A stretch of 64,000 nucleotides of DNA from Clostridiales bacterium (GTDB taxonomy: Bacteria > Bacillota > Clostridia > Oscillospirales > Acutalibacteraceae), in the NCBI GenBank assembly GCA_021199275.1, contig JAJQIJ010000013.1, positions 16,913 to 80,912 on the forward strand. The letters are read 5' to 3'. Each line of letters opens with the position of its first letter. Position 1 is the first letter of the stretch. Made by a program: the position numbers and the translations under genes. The notes below the pieces were generated by a model. The model was given only the letters and a program-made list of their open reading frames with translations. It did not search any database and was not told the origin of the DNA. Shown in pieces: positions 1-9,392 of this stretch.

Positions 1-254
1 CGTGTCAAGCCCCGACAGGGGGCGGGGCGGTTTTTGCCGTTTTAAATATCATCTTTTTGCCGCCAAGTAAAAGGGGGGGGTTAAACCCCCCCGAATGCTT
101 AACAAATGACCCCCCCCCCGGCCAAAATAGTATTAAATAAAAGGTTAAATAAATATAATTAATAAAACCTGCCCAAACCAAGCTGTTTTATTTTAATAAA
201 CCGGCTCGCCGTTAATGAGCCGCGGGAGGGGGCCCGGAATGCTGCTGGGCGTTT

Positions 255-641
255 TTATGCCGGCGGCGTTTCACCGCGGCGCGCATAATAGTCGTTTACA
301 GCGGCGCGCACGGCTTCCTCTGCCAAAACAGAACAGTGCACCTTGTGCGCGGGCAGCCCGCCAAGCGCTTCCACAACGGCTTTATTTGTAAGTTCAAGGG
401 CTTCGCTTATTTTTTTGCCCTTTATCATTTCAGTTGCCATTGAAGACGCCGCTATTGCAGAGCCGCAGCCGAAAGTGTTGAACTTTACGTCTGTTATAAT
501 GCCGCAGTCAACTTTAATATAAACTTTCATAATATCGCCGCACACCGCGTTGCCAACTTCGCCCACGCCGTCTGCGTCGTCAATTTTACCAACGTTTCTT
601 GGGTTTTGAAAATGGTCCATAACCTTTTCGCTATATAACAT
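255..641 (-). CDS. nifU: NifU/IscU-like Fe-S cluster assembly scaffold
   Basis: MLYSEKVMDHFQNPRNVGKIDD..., conserved Cys residues (NAVCGD, FGCGSAIA, HKVHCS). Start set at internal ATG (641) after AAAGGGGG; overlaps the nifS end. Confidence 0.93.
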   Translation of the reverse strand: MLYSEKVMDHFQNPRNVGKIDDADGVGEVGNAVCGDIMKVYIKVDCGIITDVKFNTFGCGSAIAASSMATEMIKGKKISEALELTNKAVVEALGGLPAHKVHCSVLAEEAVRAAVNDYYARRGETPPA

Positions 642-1818
642 GCTGCATTTCCCCCTTTTCAAGCTTTTCCCACATGGGCGACATGTTTCTTAAATAATTT
701 ACCACCCCGGGCACTGTTTTTATGATATATTCAATTTCAGCCGGCGTGTTTTCGGCTGAAAGCGTAAGGCGCAAAGAGCCGTGCGCAACTTCGTGCGGGC
801 GTCCGATTGCAAGCAAAACATGGCTTGGGTCAAGAGAGCCGGAAGTGCATGCAGAGCCGCTGGAAGCTTCTATGCCCTTAGAGTCAAGCAGCAGCAAAAG
901 ACTTTCGCCCTCTATGCCCTCAAAACAAATATTTACATTGCCGCTAAGGCGGCTTTGCCTGTCTCCGTTTAAGGCGCTGTGCGGAATTTCACAAAGCCCG
1001 TCAATAAGCCGGTTTCGCATTGCGGCAACTTTTTCGTTGTTTTGGCGCATATTGGCGCATTCTTCATCAAACGCAGCCGCCATGCCGACTATTGCGGGCA
1101 AATTTTCAGTGCCCGCGCGCTTTGCACGTTCCTGCGCGCCGCCTTCAATAAGGCTTTGCAGCGCAATTCCCTGCCTGCAATAAAGCACGCCGGCGCCTTT
1201 GGGGCCGTGAAATTTATGCGCCGAAAGGCTTAGCATGTCTATATGCATTTTTTTAACGTCAATGTCAACATGAGCCGCCGCCTGCACGGCGTCTGTGTGA
1301 AATAAAACACCGCGAGACGAGCAAATTTCACCTATTTCAGTAATCGGCTGAATTGTGCCGATTTCATTGTTGGCAAACATAATTGTAACAAGGCAGGTGT
1401 CGCCCGTAATGGCATTAGCCACCTGTTCGGGCGTTACAAGCCCGTTTTCATGCACATCTAAAAGAGTTATTTCAAAGCCGTCTTTTTCAAGCTTTTGCAG
1501 CGTGTGCAGCACTGCATGGTGTTCAAATGCGGTGCTTACAATGTGCTTTTTGCCCCTTTTAGCGCCAAGCAGCGCTGCGCTTATTATGGCCTGGTTGTCT
1601 GATTCAGAGCCGCCTGACGTAAAATAAATTTCCTTTGCCTCTGCGCCCAGGCGGGCGGCTATTTTTTGCCTGGCGGTAAGCAGCTGCTCTGCCGCAAGCT
1701 GGCCGGAAGTGTGCAGGCTTGAGGGGTTGCCGCTGTAATTTTCATATGTTGAAATAACAGCCCGAAGCGCCGCCGGGCTTATTTTAGTGGTGGCGGCGTT
1801 ATCTGCGTAAACTTTCAT
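631..1818 (-). CDS. nifS: Cysteine desulfurase (NifS/IscS family)
   Basis: YADNAATTKIS N-terminus, LSAHKFHGPKG PLP lysine motif, SSGSACTSG catalytic Cys loop. Confidence 0.95.
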   Translation of the reverse strand: MKVYADNAATTKISPAALRAVISTYENYSGNPSSLHTSGQLAAEQLLTARQKIAARLGAEAKEIYFTSGGSESDNQAIISAALLGAKRGKKHIVSTAFEHHAVLHTLQKLEKDGFEITLLDVHENGLVTPEQVANAITGDTCLVTIMFANNEIGTIQPITEIGEICSSRGVLFHTDAVQAAAHVDIDVKKMHIDMLSLSAHKFHGPKGAGVLYCRQGIALQSLIEGGAQERAKRAGTENLPAIVGMAAAFDEECANMRQNNEKVAAMRNRLIDGLCEIPHSALNGDRQSRLSGNVNICFEGIEGESLLLLLDSKGIEASSGSACTSGSLDPSHVLLAIGRPHEVAHGSLRLTLSAENTPAEIEYIIKTVPGVVNYLRNMSPMWEKLEKGEMQHVI

Positions 1819-1921
1819 TTTTTACCTTTCTTTGTAAATTGGAATATACGCACACCCAGGGGCCGGGCGCCCCTGCCGTGTGTTTTTGTGTTTTAAAAGC
1901 TGCCCAAGCGAAAGTCTTTCT

Positions 1922-2848
1922 TTAAGAAAACAGCGCGGTGGACAAATAGCGTTCGCCGGTGTCAGGCAGCAGCACAACAATGTTTTTGCCCGCGAATTCG
2001 GCGCGCGCCGCCACCTGCTGCGCAGCCCAAAGCGCCGCGCCGCTGGAAATCCCCACCAAAATGCCTTCGCTTTTGGCTATGTTATTGCCTGTTTCAAACG
2101 CGTCTTCGTTTGAAACGGTTATTATTTCGTCATAAACACCTGTGTCAAGCGTGTCCGGCACAAAGCCCGCGCCTATGCCCTGAATTTTGTGGCTGCCCGC
2201 AGTGCCCTTTGACAGCACTGGCGACGACTGGGGCTCAACCGCAAACACACGAATGTCTTTGTTTTGCTCTTTAAGATATTTCCCCACGCCCGATATGGTG
2301 CCGCCGGTGCCTATGCCGGCAACAAAAGCGTCCACCCTGCCGGCAGTCGCCTGCCATATTTCGGGCCCTGTGGTTTCATAATGTGCCTGCGGGTTTGCCG
2401 GGTTTACAAACTGGCCCAAAATAACGGAGCCGTCTATTTCAGACTGAAGTTCCTCTGCGCGGGCAATGGCGCCTTTCATGCCCTTTACGCCGTCTGTTAA
2501 AGCAACGTCTGCGCCGTATGCCTTAACAAGATTTCTGCGTTCAACGCTCATGGTTTCAGGCATTGTAAGAATTACCCTGTAACCCTTGGCGGTGCCAATG
2601 GCGGCAATGCCTATGCCAGTGTTGCCGCTGGTGGGCTCTATAATGGTGGCGCCGGGCTTTAAGGTGCCGTTTTTTTCAGCCGCGCTTATCATTGCGGCTG
2701 CCACCCTGTCTTTAACGGAGCCTGCGGGGTTAAAATATTCAAGCTTTGCAAGCAGGTGCGCTTTCACGCCGTACTTTTTTTCATAATTACCCAGCTCAAG
2801 AATTGGGGTCTGCCCTATCAGTTCTGTAACGTTTTGATAAATTGCCAT
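1922..2848 (-). CDS. cysK: Cysteine synthase (O-acetylserine sulfhydrylase)
   Basis: PAGSVKDRVA PLP lysine motif, EPTSGNTGIGIA, GTGGTISGVG. Confidence 0.95.
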   Translation of the reverse strand: MAIYQNVTELIGQTPILELGNYEKKYGVKAHLLAKLEYFNPAGSVKDRVAAAMISAAEKNGTLKPGATIIEPTSGNTGIGIAAIGTAKGYRVILTMPETMSVERRNLVKAYGADVALTDGVKGMKGAIARAEELQSEIDGSVILGQFVNPANPQAHYETTGPEIWQATAGRVDAFVAGIGTGGTISGVGKYLKEQNKDIRVFAVEPQSSPVLSKGTAGSHKIQGIGAGFVPDTLDTGVYDEIITVSNEDAFETGNNIAKSEGILVGISSGAALWAAQQVAARAEFAGKNIVVLLPDTGERYLSTALFS

Positions 2849-2869
2849 AATGAAAATCCTTTCTTAATT

Positions 2870-4156
2870 TTAACCAAGCGCATTGAAAGCGTTGTCAAGG
2901 TCATGAATAATGTCGTCAATATGCTCTGTGCCTATTGAAAGGCGCACGGTGTTGTCAAATATGCGCTGTTCGTTAAATTCCGCTTCGCTAAGCTGTGAAT
3001 GCGTTGTGGTTTTCGGGTGAATTACAAGCGATTTCACGTCTGCCACATTGGCAAGAATTGAAAAAATTTGCAAACTGTCAATAAATTTTTTAGCTTCCCT
3101 TTCGCCGCCGTCTATTTCAAAAGTAAATATTGAGCCGGCGCCGTGCGGGAAATATTTGTTATAAAGCTCTTTATATCTGCTGTCAAGCGAAGGGTGGTTA
3201 ACCCTTAAAACCCTTGGGTGGTTTTGCAGGTAATCGAGCACCTTTTTTGTGTTTTCAACATGCCTTTCAACGCGCAGGCTCAGCGTTTCAAGCCCCTGCA
3301 ACAGCAAAAATGCGTTAAACGGCGAAATTGCGGCGCCCGTGTCGCGCAGCAAAATTGCGCGTATATAAGTTGCAAACGCCGCGCTTCCTGCCGCCGCCGT
3401 AAAGCTGATTCCGTGGTAGCTTTCGTTTGGCTGTGTAAACTGCGGGAATTTGCCGCTGGCAGCCCAGTCAAAGTTGCCGCTGTCAACCACCACACCGCCA
3501 AGCGTGGTGCCGTGCCCGCCTATAAATTTGGTTGCCGAATGCACAACTATGTCCGCGCCGTGTTCAATGGGCCTGATAAGATATGGCGTGGCAAAGGTTG
3601 AATCAACAACAAGCGGAATTTTATGGCTGTGGGCTATTTGGGCAAGGCCGTCAAGGTCAACCACGTTTGAATTGGGGTTGCCCAGCGTTTCAACAAAAAT
3701 CAGCTTGGTGTTGGGCCGCAGTGCGTTTTTGAAATTTTGCAAATCGTCTGAATCAACAAATGTTGTGTTAACCCCGTGTTCGGGAAAAGTGTGGCGCAAA
3801 TAATTATATGTGCCGCCGTAAATTGACTTGGCGCTTACAACATGGTCACCCGCCTTGGCAAGCGCCTGAAATGTATATGCAATGGCCGCCGCGCCCGAAG
3901 CCGTGGCAAGAGCGGCAACGCCGCCCTCAAGCGCGGCAATGCGTTTTTCAAAAACATCTTGCGTGCTGTTTGTAAGTCTGCCGTAAATATTGCCCGCGTC
4001 ACTCAAATTAAAGCGCGCCTCGGCATGGTCTGAATTGTGAAATACATAAGAGGTTGTTTGGTAAATCGGCACCGCCCTTGCGTCTGTTGCAATGTCCGGG
4101 CTTTCCTGCCCCACATGAAGCTGGAGCGTTTCAAAATGATATTTATATTCTGACAT
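2870..4156 (-). CDS. metY: O-acetylhomoserine sulfhydrylase (Cys/Met metabolism PLP enzyme)
   Basis: FETLQLHVGQ..., VVVHSATKFIGGHG PLP lysine motif, full length 428 aa. Confidence 0.92.
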   Translation of the reverse strand: MSEYKYHFETLQLHVGQESPDIATDARAVPIYQTTSYVFHNSDHAEARFNLSDAGNIYGRLTNSTQDVFEKRIAALEGGVAALATASGAAAIAYTFQALAKAGDHVVSAKSIYGGTYNYLRHTFPEHGVNTTFVDSDDLQNFKNALRPNTKLIFVETLGNPNSNVVDLDGLAQIAHSHKIPLVVDSTFATPYLIRPIEHGADIVVHSATKFIGGHGTTLGGVVVDSGNFDWAASGKFPQFTQPNESYHGISFTAAAGSAAFATYIRAILLRDTGAAISPFNAFLLLQGLETLSLRVERHVENTKKVLDYLQNHPRVLRVNHPSLDSRYKELYNKYFPHGAGSIFTFEIDGGEREAKKFIDSLQIFSILANVADVKSLVIHPKTTTHSQLSEAEFNEQRIFDNTVRLSIGTEHIDDIIHDLDNAFNALG

Positions 4157-4355
4157 CGTAATGTTCTCCTTAAAATTAATGTTTGTTTTTGTTTTAAGCC
4201 AAAATAAGCCTTGCTCTGCCGGGCTTCAATGGCTTGCCTTGTCAACAACATCGTAACATTCGATTTGAGAATATGTAAATCCTTTCCTTAAAAACTGCTT
4301 TTGTTGCCATTAAATCGCCTCCTGAAGTTTAATATGCAATTATAATAGCACTTAA

Positions 4356-4376
4356 TTCCTATAAAGTCAATAGGAA
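4356..4376 (-). promoter_or_regulatory. Putative Rrf2-family operator overlapping the metY promoter -35
   Basis: TTCCTAT-N7-ATAGGAA perfect 7-bp inverted repeat; -35 TTGACT (4370-4365) lies inside; -10 TATTAT at 4347-4342, 17-nt spacer. Confidence 0.65.
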
Positions 4377-4501
4377 ATAGGATTTTTTTTTCATATTTTT
4401 CCCCAGCAGACTTTTAATATTAATGACTCGGCGTTTTTGCCCTGATTAAAAACAAATCTGCCGATTTAAACCGCGCTCTGCCTGCTCTTTAATTATTTAT
4501 T

Positions 4502-4918
4502 TCAGATATTATATTCCTGGCACACCAAATCTGCCACGGTGTAATTTGCAAGGTAGTCATATATAACCCTGTCAAGCCCCTGCCACAACGGCAAGGTAAG
4601 GCATTTGCCGGCGCGCGGGCATTGGTTTACGCCGCCCTCAAGGCAGGCTATGGGCGCTATTGAGCCCTCTGTAACAATAAGTATGTCCGCAATCACGCAT
4701 TCATCAGGTTTTTTGGCAAGCCTGTAACCGCCCGCATTGCCCCTTGCGCTTTCAACAAAGCCCGCCTTGTGCAAAAGCGAAACTATTGCTTCAAGATATT
4801 TCATTGAAATTTCCTGCCGGTCGGAAACTTCCTTGAGCGACACATATTTGTCGTTATAATTAATTGCAAGGTCAATCATAAATCTAAGTGCATAACGGCC
4901 CTTGGTTGATATTTTCAT
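4502..4918 (-). CDS. Rrf2-family transcriptional regulator (IscR/CymR type)
   Basis: MKISTKGRYALRFMIDLA..., GFVESARGNAGGYRLAKKP, Cys residues (ACLEGGVNQCPRAGKC). Confidence 0.92.
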   Translation of the reverse strand: MKISTKGRYALRFMIDLAINYNDKYVSLKEVSDRQEISMKYLEAIVSLLHKAGFVESARGNAGGYRLAKKPDECVIADILIVTEGSIAPIACLEGGVNQCPRAGKCLTLPLWQGLDRVIYDYLANYTVADLVCQEYNI

Positions 4919-4993
4919 ATACACACCCCTTTAAAGAGCTGATTTTCAATAAGGGCTTACCCATGCAACAAGGGCTTGCCCGTTATTATTAAT

Positions 4994-5022
4994 ATAATAC
5001 CAGCTTTCTGATAGGAATGCAA
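4994..5022 (-). promoter_or_regulatory. Promoter of the rrf2 gene with an Rrf2-like half-site
   Basis: -35 TTGCAT (5022-5017), -10 TATTAT (4999-4994), 17-nt spacer; TTCCTAT half-site (5017-5011) directly after the -35. Confidence 0.55.
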
Positions 5023-5181
5023 GCGGCTGTTTTAATTTTGCCGAAATACCGCGCAAGTTCAGCATTTCAGCAAGCTGCCCCCCGTCGTTTAATTGCGTGC
5101 TTTGCCCGAACATTAACATTTGCCCGCTTATTTTTAAATGTTAAACCTGCTTTTAAAACAGCGCTGCCGTCCGGGCGGCTC

Positions 5182-5209
5182 TTGACAAAATTGCGCACAG
5201 GCATATAAT
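5182..5209 (+). promoter_or_regulatory. Sigma-A-type promoter upstream of metallophosphoesterase
   Basis: TTGACA-16-TATAAT. Confidence 0.65.
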
Positions 5210-5291
5210 TTAATCGGGCGTTGTTTCGGCAAAAAATCAGCCCGGCGCCCAATAGCGGGCAGAAATTTATTGAATTTAACCGGTAAGAAAT

Positions 5292-6344
5292 ATGAAGCTG
5301 CAATTTAATGAAAACAAAGAATTTAAAATATTGGCTGTTGCCGATTTGCAGGACACAGACAAGCCCCAGCGTGAAAGCACAGACATGCTTAATAACGCCG
5401 TTGAAAAAACAGCGCCTGACCTTATTGTGTTTTTGGGAGACAATATAGCGGGCGACTTCCCCGGTGTTGACAAAGAAAAAACCCGCACGGCGCTTAAAGC
5501 GGCGTTTGGCTCAATTAATGAAAGGGGCATTCCGTTTGCGCTGGTTTTCGGCAATCATGACCATGAAGGGCTGGCAAACGCTGAAAACAATATGCCTGAA
5601 ATTCAGGCAAAGGAATATATGCTTGACGTGTGCCGGAGCTTTGAATACTGCCTTGCCGAAAGGGGCTGTTGCAAAGCTTCGGTGGGCAATTACAACCTGC
5701 CGCTTTATGATTCGGACGGCGAAAAAATTGTGTGTAATTTATGGTTTATGGACTCCGGCACTTATGCCCCCGGCGGCGGCTATGGTTATGTAAGCGAAGA
5801 GCAAACAGAATGGTATCAGCAAACCGCGCTCAGCCTGAAAAAGCAAAACGGCGGCTGCCCGGTGCCCGCATTGCTGTTTCAGCACATTGCCGTGCCTGAA
5901 GTTTACCGGCTTTTAAAAGAAAGTAAAATATACCTGCCGAAAAGCGTAAAGGGGCAAACTGCAATGTTCAGGCATTTTTACAGAAAGTCTGCGGCAGTTG
6001 TTCAGGGCGGGGTTTATGAAGCGCCCTGCTGTGCCGACGTGCCCCACCGCCAGTTTGAAAGCTGGAAAAACACGGGCGATATTACGGGCGCTTTTTTCGG
6101 GCATGACCATGTAAACGATTACATGGGAAATGTTGACGGCATTTTCCTTACGGCAGTGCCCGCCGCAGGTTATTACAGTTATGGCATGCACCACGGCGTG
6201 CGCACAATTACCATTTGCGAAGACAGACCGGCTGCGTTTGAAAGCGAAATTATTACTTCCGCCGAATTGCTGAAATACAAGGTAAAGCCAAGATATAAGG
6301 CGCGCCACGGGTTTTATGAATACAGCCAAAAATTTAAAAAATAA
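5292..6344 (+). CDS. Metallophosphoesterase (calcineurin-like)
   Basis: ILAVADLQDT, VFLGDNIAG, VFGNHDHEG, FFGHDHVNDY motifs. Confidence 0.88.
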   Translation: MKLQFNENKEFKILAVADLQDTDKPQRESTDMLNNAVEKTAPDLIVFLGDNIAGDFPGVDKEKTRTALKAAFGSINERGIPFALVFGNHDHEGLANAENNMPEIQAKEYMLDVCRSFEYCLAERGCCKASVGNYNLPLYDSDGEKIVCNLWFMDSGTYAPGGGYGYVSEEQTEWYQQTALSLKKQNGGCPVPALLFQHIAVPEVYRLLKESKIYLPKSVKGQTAMFRHFYRKSAAVVQGGVYEAPCCADVPHRQFESWKNTGDITGAFFGHDHVNDYMGNVDGIFLTAVPAAGYYSYGMHHGVRTITICEDRPAAFESEIITSAELLKYKVKPRYKARHGFYEYSQKFKK

Positions 6345-6475
6345 CTTAGGGGGAAATGTCCCCGCCTCTACAGGCGGCTCTGTCCGATTTTGAAGGAGCG
6401 GTGAGTACAATCTCCCGCTGGGGGCGGCAGCGGCTGTCGCCCCCCACGTTGAATAACGGGCAAGCTCTTATTGAA
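6342..6475 (+). repeat. Copy R1 of a ~134-bp interspersed structured repeat
   Basis: taacttagggggaaatgtcccc...caagctcttattgaa; matches the reverse complement of 22563-22696 along its length; begins at the stop codon of the metallophosphoesterase. Confidence 0.85.
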
Positions 6476-6537
6476 CGCCTGAAGTCACACCGCAAAGCCG
6501 TAAAAGCAGTGGGAAAGCTTATTTAAAATGAAAAAAT

Positions 6538-6573
6538 AAAAGCTCTGAACCGAAAAATGTTCAGAGCTTTTTT
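6538..6573. terminator. Bidirectional intrinsic terminator
   Basis: AAAGCTCTGAAC-cgaaaaat-GTTCAGAGCTTTTTT between convergent genes. Confidence 0.85.
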
Positions 6574-6617
6574 GTTTTAAATAAGTCTTGCCTGTAAGCA
6601 GCAGCCGCCCACGGCTT

Positions 6618-7319
6618 TTATTTCGGCGCCGCCGCCTGCGCTTGTGCGGCGGGTTTTGCGCTTTCGGCGCAGGCATGCTTTTTTATGGCTTTGTCAAGCG
6701 GGAAGATAACTACAAGTGAAACTACCATAAGCGCAATTTCGGCATAAAAGCCACCGGCTAAAATGGCGCCGTTTGCAGCGGCGGCTATTGACAATGCCAA
6801 AAACACCGCCGTTTGCACGGCAGAAACGCAGAAATTACGCCGTTTCCCATTTTTGGTGTATGAAAACAGCTGCCCCAGCGCGCAAATAACGGCAAAAAGA
6901 ATTACTAATATAAATGCAGCCACAGCAAGCAGCAAAGCCCTGCTGTTTAAAACATATTCGGTTATAAAGCTGCCGGCGCTCATGCCACCCGGCGGGTTGA
7001 TAACGGCTTTTATAAGCGACAGGGCGCTCAGACTGCCCACGGCTTCACTGCTGTTCATATAATAAACGGGAATAAATAAAAGGCAAATTTGCAAAATTTC
7101 AGCTATTATTCTGAACACACCCCAGACGCAGCCGATTGTTGAAATTTTAATGCCGTTTAGCAGGCGGCTGACTGCCGAAAATTCATGTTCTGCCCGGGCT
7201 TTGTCTTTTTCGAGCTGCGCTGACATGTCAAAATATAACAGATTTGCCTTGCAGCCGGGGCAGCACTGTTTGAAATAAAACGGGCTTAGCTTTCTGCCGC
7301 AGTTAGGGCATTTATTCAT
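6618..7319 (-). CDS. Zinc-ribbon membrane protein of unknown function
   Basis: N-terminal MNKCPNCG..CCPGC and several hydrophobic segments; start overlaps the stop of the upstream transporter gene. Confidence 0.7.
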   Translation of the reverse strand: MNKCPNCGRKLSPFYFKQCCPGCKANLLYFDMSAQLEKDKARAEHEFSAVSRLLNGIKISTIGCVWGVFRIIAEILQICLLFIPVYYMNSSEAVGSLSALSLIKAVINPPGGMSAGSFITEYVLNSRALLLAVAAFILVILFAVICALGQLFSYTKNGKRRNFCVSAVQTAVFLALSIAAAANGAILAGGFYAEIALMVVSLVVIFPLDKAIKKHACAESAKPAAQAQAAAPK

Positions 7320-8782
7320 ATTTGTTCACCCCCTGCAGATACTTGAGACGACAGCTGTTCACGGCGCTCTTTCATTTCAGCCCTGATTGTTGCAAGCTTT
7401 TCGCCCCTAAGGTCATAAAACAGATATGGTATTCCCGAAAGCAGCCCAAGCAGCTGCGGAATTATTATAAACAGCGCCCAAATCCAAAAATCGGTGTGCG
7501 CACCCTTTACCGCAACGCTTTCGCCCGAAGCCGCTGTTTGGTAAACAAGCCCTATTACGGGCAGCAGCGCAGTGCCTATTGACGTTGCAACAGAGCCCGT
7601 AAGCTTGCCTACAAATGTCAGCACTGAAAAGCTTACCCCCTCGTTGCGCTCGCCGGTTTTCCATTCCATATAATCAACCGTGTCGCCTATCATTTCAGTG
7701 GGAATAACAAGATTTACCGTGTTGAAAAAGCTGAAAATAAAGTTTTGCACCATAAGCAAAATTGAAACGCCGAGCACGCTGGTGTCATAAAAGCCAAGCC
7801 CAATAACGAACACCGCGGCGCCCACAACAACCCTGCATATAAGATTTAAAAGAATAATTTGCCTGTTGTCAAATTTTTCTTTGAACTTCGGTATCAAAAG
7901 ATATGTAAGAAAGCCGAAAAGAGTGCCCGGCAGTGTTACCCACAGCTTGGCTGAATTTAAATTGAGCACTTCAGAATAATAATAGGTTTCAAAAACGCTT
8001 GCAAGCCCTGACAGGGTGCCTATTACATTGCCCGCTATTATCAGGCAAAGCGGTTTGTTTTTAAGCAAAACCTTAAAGCTGTTAAGAACAGACGGCTCTT
8101 TTTCGGTTTGCACAACCCTTTCCTTTGTTTTAAACCCTGCCAGCGAAAACAGCCCCATGCCCACAGTGCCGGCAATTATGGCTAAAATCAAAAAGTCCTG
8201 TGACAGGGTAAGCCCCCAAACTCCGTTGTTGCTCAAGTCCATCATTACAACAAGAAAGGTGGTTGACAGATTTCCTATAAGGCTTGACAAAAATCTTGCG
8301 GCAGATATTACGTGCGTCCTGTCTGCCGGGCTGGGCGAAATGGCTGTGCTCATGCTCCAAAAAGGCACATCGCCCAAGGTGTAAAAAAATTCCCATATAA
8401 AATATGAAATGTACATATATACAATTTTTACCGCCGTGGTTTTTGCGTCTGCCAAAATTTCAGGCCCCGCAAACACCATAATGGTGGCTATTGACAGCGG
8501 CAGGGGAACTAAAAGCAAATATGGGCGCAGCTTGCCGTATCTTGTTCGAGTTTTGTCTATAATACCGCCCAGAAGCGGGTCATTAACGGTGTCCCAAATG
8601 CCAAGCACCAAAATCATAGACGAAACAGCGGCTGCGGGTATGCCGAACACCTTTGTAAAAAACAGTGAAAGATAACCGCCGGCAAACAGGTTATAGCCAA
8701 ACACCTGCCCGGCGTTTGCAAAGCCGTATGCAAGAGTTTCCTTTACGCCGACATATCTGATTTCTTTTTGCTTTTCCTGCAT
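7316..8782 (-). CDS. MFS transporter, glycoside-pentoside-hexuronide:cation symporter type
   Basis: 12-TM-like protein; ILGIWDTVNDPLLGGIIDKTRTRYGKLRPYLL motif. Confidence 0.85.
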   Translation of the reverse strand: MQEKQKEIRYVGVKETLAYGFANAGQVFGYNLFAGGYLSLFFTKVFGIPAAAVSSMILVLGIWDTVNDPLLGGIIDKTRTRYGKLRPYLLLVPLPLSIATIMVFAGPEILADAKTTAVKIVYMYISYFIWEFFYTLGDVPFWSMSTAISPSPADRTHVISAARFLSSLIGNLSTTFLVVMMDLSNNGVWGLTLSQDFLILAIIAGTVGMGLFSLAGFKTKERVVQTEKEPSVLNSFKVLLKNKPLCLIIAGNVIGTLSGLASVFETYYYSEVLNLNSAKLWVTLPGTLFGFLTYLLIPKFKEKFDNRQIILLNLICRVVVGAAVFVIGLGFYDTSVLGVSILLMVQNFIFSFFNTVNLVIPTEMIGDTVDYMEWKTGERNEGVSFSVLTFVGKLTGSVATSIGTALLPVIGLVYQTAASGESVAVKGAHTDFWIWALFIIIPQLLGLLSGIPYLFYDLRGEKLATIRAEMKERREQLSSQVSAGGEQI

Positions 8783-8849
8783 ATTAGCCCACCTTTTTAA
8801 AATAAATTACGCCGAATGCAAAACAGCGCAAAAAAGCAAAACGGCGGCG

Positions 8850-9380
8850 CTACAGCGGCAGCGCAACCGTTTTTTCAGCATTATGATTTTGCGCCAATTG
8901 GAAATATTCCGCCGCGTTTGCCTTTATTGCCGCAATATCTTGTTCATTCAACTGCCGCACAACCTTTGCCGGCGAGCCCAAAATAAGCGAATTTTCAGGA
9001 AAATGCTTATTTTCGGTTATAAGCGCGCCGGCGCCAACAATGCAGTTTTTTTCTATGATAGCGCCGTTTAAAATTACCGCGCCCATGCCTATAAGGCAAT
9101 TGTCGCATATAGTGCAGCCGTGAACAACAGCATTATGCCCCACGGTTACATTGTTGCCGACAGTAACATCATAGCCGCCCGCCGTGCAGTGCAGCGTGCA
9201 ATTGTCTTGTATATTTGAATTTTTGCCTATTTTTATAACACCGCTGTCTGCGCGCAGAACCGCCGAATACCACACAGACGAGCCTTGGCCCAGAAAAACG
9301 CCGCCTATTACGCTTGCATTGTCTGCAACAAAAGCTGCGTTTTTTATGTTGGGCACAATATTTTTATAAGAACTTACCAA
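8850..9380 (-). CDS. Gamma-carbonic anhydrase family protein (left-handed beta-helix)
   Basis: Hexapeptide repeats; RADSGVIKIGKNSNIQDNCTLH, VTVGHNAVVHG metal histidines. Confidence 0.9.
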   Translation of the reverse strand: MVSSYKNIVPNIKNAAFVADNASVIGGVFLGQGSSVWYSAVLRADSGVIKIGKNSNIQDNCTLHCTAGGYDVTVGNNVTVGHNAVVHGCTICDNCLIGMGAVILNGAIIEKNCIVGAGALITENKHFPENSLILGSPAKVVRQLNEQDIAAIKANAAEYFQLAQNHNAEKTVALPL

Positions 9381-9392
9381 AATTATATACCC

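Noticed and set aside
1-120. G8-TTAA-A-C7 palindrome and a run of 10 C at the left edge
   Set aside because: Looks like low-complexity intergenic sequence; no promoter or ORF tied to it, and it is close to the window edge.
722-1627. Overlapping plus-strand ORFs (722-1183, 781-972, 979-1233, 1355-1627)
   Set aside because: Antisense to nifS with no recognisable domains; shadow ORFs from codon bias. The same reasoning removed the other antisense ORFs across the window.
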